Assembly (NCBI GenBank): GCA_026990035.1
Contig: JALSIM010000006.1
Span: 1 to 64,000, forward strand
Direction of reading: 5' to 3'
Source of the DNA: Alphaproteobacteria bacterium
Lineage (GTDB): Bacteria > Pseudomonadota > Alphaproteobacteria > Geminicoccales > Geminicoccaceae
Length of the DNA stretch: 64,000 nucleotides
Translations under genes and position numbers: made by a program
Notes under the pieces: model-generated
Databases searched by the model: none
The model's input: the letters and a program-made list of their open reading frames with translations, nothing else
What the model was told of the DNA's origin: nothing
Part shown: piece by piece, positions 59,683 to 64,000 of the stretch
Numbering within the stretch: position 1 is the stretch's first letter
How the letters are laid out: every line of letters starts with the position of its first letter

Positions 59683-60107
59683 TCCGCCACCTCCTGGCTG
59701 CTCGTCCGGGTGACGAACTTGGTGTGAATGGGCAGCTTGGCCGAACCCAGGCGGATCGCCTCCTCGGCCAGATGCGCCGGGACCCCGTCGATCTCGAACA
59801 GGATCCGGCCGGGTTTCACCACCGCCACCCAGTATTCCACCGAACCCTTGCCCTTGCCCATCCGGACCTCGGCCGGCTTCTTGGTCACCGGCTTGTCGGG
59901 AAAGACCCGGATCCAGACCCGGCCGGCGCGCTTGAGATGGCGGGTGATCGCCCGCCGCGCGGCCTCGATCTGGCGTGCGGTGATCCGCTCCGGCTCCAGG
60001 GCCTTCATCCCGTAGGAGCCGAAGTTGAGCGTGTAGCCACCCTTGGCCACCCCGTGGATCCGGCCCTTGTGGACCTTGCGGAACTTGGTGCGTTTCGGCT
60101 GCAGCAT
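59679..60107 (-). CDS. rplP: 50S ribosomal protein L16
   Basis: 142 residues. [39 protein letters not shown] and [20 protein letters not shown] are canonical L16, which helps form the tRNA sites of the 50S. One base of its stop region is shared with rpmC. Confidence 0.98.
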   Translation of the reverse strand: MLQPKRTKFRKVHKGRIHGVAKGGYTLNFGSYGMKALEPERITARQIEAARRAITRHLKRAGRVWIRVFPDKPVTKKPAEVRMGKGKGSVEYWVAVVKPGRILFEIDGVPAHLAEEAIRLGSAKLPIHTKFVTRTSSQEVAE

Positions 60108-60118
60108 GGTGCTCTACC

Positions 60119-60805
60119 TCACCCCGCTCCCCGCGTCGCGCCCTGTTCGGACAGCCGGCGGTCGTAGGCCATGGGGTCGTGCTCCATGATCTCGCCCTTG
60201 AAGATCCACACCTTGACCCCGCAGGTGCCGTAGGGCGTGACGGCCGTCGCCCGGCCGTAATCGATGTTGGCGCGCAGGGTGTGGAGCGGGACCCGGCCCT
60301 CGCGATACCATTCGGTACGGGCGATCTCGGCCCCGCCGAGCCGGCCACCGGTCTCCACCTTGATGCCCTGGGCCCCCATCCGCATGGCCGCCTGGACCGC
60401 CCGCTTCATCGCCCGGCGGAAGGTCACCCGGCGCTGGAGCTGCTGGGCGATGTTCTCGGCCACCAGCTTGGCGTCGAGCTCGGGTTTGCGGACGTCGACG
60501 ATGTTCAGATGGACGTCCCCCGAGCAGAGTTTGGCGAGCTCCTTGCGGATCTGCTCGATCTCCTGGCCCTTCTTGCCGATCACCACCCCCGGCCGGGCGG
60601 TGTAGATGGTGATCCGCGCCTTGCGGGCCGGCCGCTCGATGACGATCCGGGAGATCCCGGCCTGAGCCAGGCGCCGTTCGAGGAACTTCCGGATCTCGAG
60701 ATCCTCGGCCAGCAGATCGGCGTAGCCGCGATGCACGTACCAGCGCGAATCCCAGGTCCGGTTGATGCCCAGCCGGAGACCGATCGGATTGACTTTCTGG
60801 CCCAT
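60119..60805 (-). CDS. rpsC: 30S ribosomal protein S3
   Basis: 228 residues. [20 protein letters not shown], the KH domain with [19 protein letters not shown], and the C-terminal domain with [19 protein letters not shown] and [20 protein letters not shown]. It lines the mRNA entry. The ATG shares one base with the rplV stop. Confidence 0.98.
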   Translation of the reverse strand: MGQKVNPIGLRLGINRTWDSRWYVHRGYADLLAEDLEIRKFLERRLAQAGISRIVIERPARKARITIYTARPGVVIGKKGQEIEQIRKELAKLCSGDVHLNIVDVRKPELDAKLVAENIAQQLQRRVTFRRAMKRAVQAAMRMGAQGIKVETGGRLGGAEIARTEWYREGRVPLHTLRANIDYGRATAVTPYGTCGVKVWIFKGEIMEHDPMAYDRRLSEQGATRGAG

Positions 60806-61185
60806 CAGGCCGCCTCCTCCCGCTCGCGGACCACGATCCGCAGCCGCGACAGCGGCTTGTGGATGCGTCCCACCCGGCCCCGGGCCCGCGGCCGGAACCG
60901 TTTCATGACCAGATGCTTGCCGACGCTGGCCTCGGCCACGTAGAGCCGATCGACGTCGAGATTGTGGTTGTTCTCGGCGTTGGCGATCGCCGATTCCAGG
61001 GTCTTCTTGACCGCCCCGGCGATCCGCCGGCGCGAGAACTCGAGGGCGATCACCGCCTTCTCCACCTTCATGCCGCGGATCATCGCCGCCACCAGATTGA
61101 GCTTGCGCGGGCTGGTGCGCAGCAGGGTGGTCACCGCCATCGCCTCGTCCTCGGCCAGCCGGCGCGGCCGCTTCGGCTTGCCCAT
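60805..61185 (-). CDS. rplV: 50S ribosomal protein L22
   Basis: 126 residues. [40 protein letters not shown] and [20 protein letters not shown] are canonical; the last segment is the hairpin reaching into the exit tunnel. The N-terminus has about 15 extra residues compared with E. coli. Confidence 0.97.
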   Translation of the reverse strand: MGKPKRPRRLAEDEAMAVTTLLRTSPRKLNLVAAMIRGMKVEKAVIALEFSRRRIAGAVKKTLESAIANAENNHNLDVDRLYVAEASVGKHLVMKRFRPRARGRVGRIHKPLSRLRIVVREREEAA

Positions 61186-61189
61186 CGTC

Positions 61190-61468
61190 CTACTTCCTCT
61201 TCGCTTTCTTGTCGGCGCCGTGGCCGTAGAAGGTGCGGGTGGGCGCGAATTCGCCGAGCTTGTGCCCGACCATGTTCTCGGTCACGTAGACCGGCACGAA
61301 CTTCTTGCCGTTGTAGACGGCGAAGGTGAGGCCGACGAACTCCGGCACGATGGTCGAGCGGCGCGACCAGGTCTTGATGATCTCGCTGCGGCCCGAGGCC
61401 CGGGCCTTTTCGGCCTTCTCGAGCAGGAACCCGTCGACGAACGGGCCTTTCCAGACGGAGCGCGGCAT
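61190..61468 (-). CDS. rpsS: 30S ribosomal protein S19
   Basis: 92 residues. [34 protein letters not shown] and [20 protein letters not shown] are canonical S19 in the 30S head. Confidence 0.98.
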   Translation of the reverse strand: MPRSVWKGPFVDGFLLEKAEKARASGRSEIIKTWSRRSTIVPEFVGLTFAVYNGKKFVPVYVTENMVGHKLGEFAPTRTFYGHGADKKAKRK

Positions 61469-61473
61469 CGGGC

Positions 61474-62319
61474 TCAACCCCCTCGCTTCTTCTTCGCCAG
61501 ATGGCGGCTGCGGATGATGTAGACGTCGGTCTTCTTGTTGCGACGGGTGCGCCGGCCCTTGGTCGGCTTGCCCCAGGGCGTCACCGGGTGGCGGCCGCCG
61601 GAGGTCCGGCCCTCGCCACCGCCGTGGGGATGATCGACCGGGTTCATCACCACCCCCCGCACATGCGGCCGCCGACCCAGCCAGCGGCTGCGGCCGGCCT
61701 TGCCGAGATTGATGTTCTGATGATCGGGATTGGAGACCGCACCGACGGTCGCCATGCATTCCGAGCGCACCACCCGGATCTCCCCCGAGCCGAGGCGGAG
61801 CTGGGTGTAGTCGCCGTCGCGGCCGACGATCTGCACATAGGTCCCGGCGGCGCGGGCGAGCTGGCCGCCCTTGCCCGGCTTGAGCTCGACGTTGTGGACG
61901 ATGGTCCCCACCGGGATGTTGCCGATCGGGGCGGCGTTGCCCGGCTTCACGTCCACCCGCTCGTCGGCGATCACCCGGTCGCCGGCCTGGAGCCGCTGCG
62001 GGGCGAGGATGTAGGCGAGCTCGCCGTCCTCGTAGCGGACGAGCGCCAGGAAGGCGGTCCGGTTGGGATCGTATTCGAGCCGCTCGACCACCGCCGGGAC
62101 ACCGAACTTGCGGCGTTTGAAATCGACCATCCGGTACTTGCGCTTGTGGCCGCCGCCACGCCACCAGACGGTGATCCGCCCCTGATTGTTGCGGCCGCCG
62201 GTCTTGGTGAGCCCCACCGTCAGCTTCTTGACCGGCTTGCCCTTCCACAGATCGCGCCGGTCCACCGTCACCAGCTGGCGCCGCCCCGGACTGGTCGGCT
62301 TGTAGGTCTTGAGCGCCAT
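61474..62319 (-). CDS. rplB: 50S ribosomal protein L2
   Basis: 281 residues. [20 protein letters not shown] at the start, [17 protein letters not shown] in the middle, and the C-terminal [18 protein letters not shown] with the His essential for peptidyl transferase assembly. It is a core 23S rRNA binder. Confidence 0.98.
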   Translation of the reverse strand: MALKTYKPTSPGRRQLVTVDRRDLWKGKPVKKLTVGLTKTGGRNNQGRITVWWRGGGHKRKYRMVDFKRRKFGVPAVVERLEYDPNRTAFLALVRYEDGELAYILAPQRLQAGDRVIADERVDVKPGNAAPIGNIPVGTIVHNVELKPGKGGQLARAAGTYVQIVGRDGDYTQLRLGSGEIRVVRSECMATVGAVSNPDHQNINLGKAGRSRWLGRRPHVRGVVMNPVDHPHGGGEGRTSGGRHPVTPWGKPTKGRRTRRNKKTDVYIIRSRHLAKKKRGG

Positions 62320-62320
62320 C

Positions 62321-62614
62321 TCAGATCCCCGTCGTCACGTCGATGCTGTGCCCCTCGGCGAGGGTCACGATGGCCTTCTTGACATCCGAGCGGCGCCCCG
62401 GACGCCCGCGGAAGCGCTTGGTCTTGCCCTTGAGGACGAGGGTGTTCACCGCCTCCACCTTGACCTTGAAGATCGCCTCCACCGCCGCCTTGATCTCCGG
62501 CTTGCTGGCGTCCTTGCGGACCGCGAAGACGAGCTGGTTGTGCTCCGAGAGCTGGGTCGACTTCTCGGTGATGATCGGCCGCAGGATGACGTCGTAATGG
62601 CGGGCTTCGCTCAT
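62321..62614 (-). CDS. rplW: 50S ribosomal protein L23
   Basis: 97 residues. [36 protein letters not shown] and [19 protein letters not shown] are L23 features. It sits at the tunnel exit and contacts trigger factor. The ATG overlaps the rplD stop as ATGA. Confidence 0.97.
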   Translation of the reverse strand: MSEARHYDVILRPIITEKSTQLSEHNQLVFAVRKDASKPEIKAAVEAIFKVKVEAVNTLVLKGKTKRFRGRPGRRSDVKKAIVTLAEGHSIDVTTGI

Positions 62615-63231
62615 CGCAGCCTCTCCTGCAGGAGCTGGACGGCATCCTCGGTCAGGACCAGCGTCTCGTACCGGAGGATGTCGTAAACGTTGGCGCCGAT
62701 CTGCGGCAGCACCTGGATCCCGGGCAGGTTGCGCGAGGCCAGGGCGAAATTGCGCTCGGGCTCCCCCCCGGTGACGAAGATCGCGGATTCCAGGCCGAGC
62801 GCGGCCAGCCGCCGGGCCAGGAGCCGGGTCCGGGGCTCCTCCAGCGCCGCCTTGTCGAGCACCAGCAGCCGCCCTTCCCGCAGCTTGCCCGAAAGCGCGC
62901 ATCTGAGACCGAGACGGCGCACCTTCTTCGGCAGACGGTAGGCGTGCGAGCGGGGCACCGGCCCGAAGGCGCGGCCGCCGCCGACGAAGATGTTGGCGCT
63001 GCGGGCGCCGTGGCGGGCCCGGCCGGTGCCCTTCTGGCGGTAGATCTTCTGCTTGCTGCGGGCGACCTCGCTGCGCCCCTTGACCTTGTGGGTGCCGGCC
63101 CGGCGCTTGGCGCGCTGCCACTCGACCACCCGCTGCAGGATGTCGGTGCGGACCGGCACGCCGAAGACCGCCTCGTCGAGCTCGACGCTGCCGACCTCCT
63201 CGCCGGCGAGGTTACGGACAGGAACCTGCAT
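62611..63231 (-). CDS. rplD: 50S ribosomal protein L4
   Basis: 206 residues. The internal loop [20 protein letters not shown] and [18 protein letters not shown] is the tunnel extension of L4. In E. coli L4 also represses the S10 operon by binding its leader, but that leader is outside this window. Confidence 0.97.
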   Translation of the reverse strand: MQVPVRNLAGEEVGSVELDEAVFGVPVRTDILQRVVEWQRAKRRAGTHKVKGRSEVARSKQKIYRQKGTGRARHGARSANIFVGGGRAFGPVPRSHAYRLPKKVRRLGLRCALSGKLREGRLLVLDKAALEEPRTRLLARRLAALGLESAIFVTGGEPERNFALASRNLPGIQVLPQIGANVYDILRYETLVLTEDAVQLLQERLR

Positions 63232-63234
63232 CGC

Positions 63235-63957
63235 TCAGCCCTCGCCTTCCTCGTCCACCACATGGGCGGTCATGGCCTCGCCGGCCTGCACCACCGCCGC
63301 CGGGAAGGGCGCCTCCTTGGGCAGCGCCCGCTTGACCGCGTCGCGCACCTGCACCCAGCCCCCCTTGGGGCCGGGGACGGCGCCCTTGACCAGGATCAGG
63401 CCGCGCTCCGGATCGACGCCGAAAACCTCGAGGTTCTGCACCGTCACCCGCCGGTTGCCCATGTGGCCGGCCATCTTCTTGTTCTTGAAGACCCGGCCCG
63501 GATCCTGGCTGTTGCCGGTGGAACCGTGGGAACGGTGGGAAATGGAGACGCCGTGGCTCGCCCGCAGACCGGCGAAGCCGTGCCGTTTCATCGCCCCGGC
63601 GAAGCCCTTGCCGATGCTGGTGGCGCTCACATCGACGAACTGGCCGGCGACGAAATGGCCGACGTGCAGCCGGTCTCCCACCTGCAGGAGAGCGTCCTCG
63701 GACACCCGGAACTCGGCCAGCTTCGCCTTGGGCTCGACCTTGGCCTTGGCGAAATGCCCCCGCATCGGCTTGGTCACGTTCTTGACCTTGGCCTTGCCGA
63801 CCCCGAGCTGGACCGCCGTGTAGCCGTCCCGCTCCCGGGTCCGGACGGCCACCACCTCGCAATCCTCGACCTTGAGCACGGTCACCGGGATGTGGCTGCC
63901 GTCGACGCCGAACAGACGCGTCATGCCCATCTTGCGGGCGATCAGTCCGGTGCGCAT
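63235..63957 (-). CDS. rplC: 50S ribosomal protein L3
   Basis: 240 residues. [20 protein letters not shown] at the start and the conserved loop [20 protein letters not shown] with [16 protein letters not shown]. It is about 30 residues longer than E. coli L3 because of an acidic C-terminal tail (VVDEEGEG). ATG 63957 gives the standard N-terminus. Confidence 0.97.
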   Translation of the reverse strand: MRTGLIARKMGMTRLFGVDGSHIPVTVLKVEDCEVVAVRTRERDGYTAVQLGVGKAKVKNVTKPMRGHFAKAKVEPKAKLAEFRVSEDALLQVGDRLHVGHFVAGQFVDVSATSIGKGFAGAMKRHGFAGLRASHGVSISHRSHGSTGNSQDPGRVFKNKKMAGHMGNRRVTVQNLEVFGVDPERGLILVKGAVPGPKGGWVQVRDAVKRALPKEAPFPAAVVQAGEAMTAHVVDEEGEG

Positions 63958-63967
63958 CGTTCCCGCC

Positions 63968-64000
63968 TCAGAGCTTGATCTCGACATCGACACCGGCGGC
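63968..64000 (-). CDS. rpsJ: 30S ribosomal protein S10 (C-terminal end)
   Basis: Only the last ten codons are inside the window, reading [10 protein letters not shown] before TGA. This matches the end of S10, and its place directly upstream of rplC is the standard head of the S10 operon. The rest continues beyond the right edge. Confidence 0.85.
   Translation of the reverse strand, partial: AAGVDVEIKL

Overview
The window is about 64 kb of very GC-rich DNA that is almost completely coding. Gene families point to an alphaproteobacterium, perhaps Rhodospirillales-like: a class I lysyl-tRNA synthetase, a short-LID adenylate kinase inside the ribosomal alpha operon, a zinc-free S14, a thioredoxin-reductase-like ferredoxin reductase, and glutathione-dependent formaldehyde oxidation. 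This placement is inference from gene content. I saw no rRNA, tRNA, CRISPR array, insertion sequence or prophage gene.

Layout. 1-8 kb: ferredoxin reductase end and 2Fe-2S ferredoxin, an OpgC-like acyltransferase facing an OxyR regulator, imidazolonepropionase, NnrU-like protein, histidine phosphatase, CBS protein, PP2C phosphatase and an SDR. 7.9-8.2 kb: remains of a metallo-beta-lactamase-fold gene. 8.3-12.6 kb: an Fbp/Afu-type ABC importer. 12.8-15.3 kb: formaldehyde oxidation genes and a nuclease-like protein. 15.3-20.2 kb: ClC channel, UvrD helicase and PrmA. 20.3-22.9 kb: MTHFR-like protein and hydroxyacid-oxoacid transhydrogenase. 22.9-27 kb: a compact histidine operon hisG-B-H-F-[A-IE] whose last gene is a three-domain fusion. 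27-37 kb: xylulokinase, an RTX-type repeat protein, LysRS, RsmB, PurH, a 31-residue membrane ORF and a thiolase. 37-39 kb: SDR and acyl-CoA dehydrogenase. 39-45.5 kb: a Dpp-like transporter operon with an acetamidase/formamidase gene inside. 45.7-46.8 kb: a secreted protein joining a bulb-lectin domain to a region resembling aerolysin-type pore formers. 46.9-64 kb: the S10-spc-alpha ribosomal operon from the end of rpsJ to rplQ, followed by degQ, rarA and rluC in the same direction.

How genes work together. Many neighbours overlap by ATGA, GTGA or TGATG, so translational coupling is common (his, dpp, fbp, uvrD-prmA, ribosomal genes). A perfect TTGACA-N16-TATAAT promoter sits between adk and rpsM and probably drives rpsM-rpsK-rpoA-rplQ. 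The RTX-type and lectin genes are the most accessory-looking. Both are preceded by AT-rich islands with near-identical promoter elements (TTGAAA, spacer 16 or 17, CATACTT), which suggests shared control of surface or secreted proteins.

The most interesting items are the lectin/aerolysin-like protein, the HisA-HisI-HisE fusion, the shared promoter of the two surface-protein genes, the amidase inside the peptide-type transporter operon, and the small membrane ORF.
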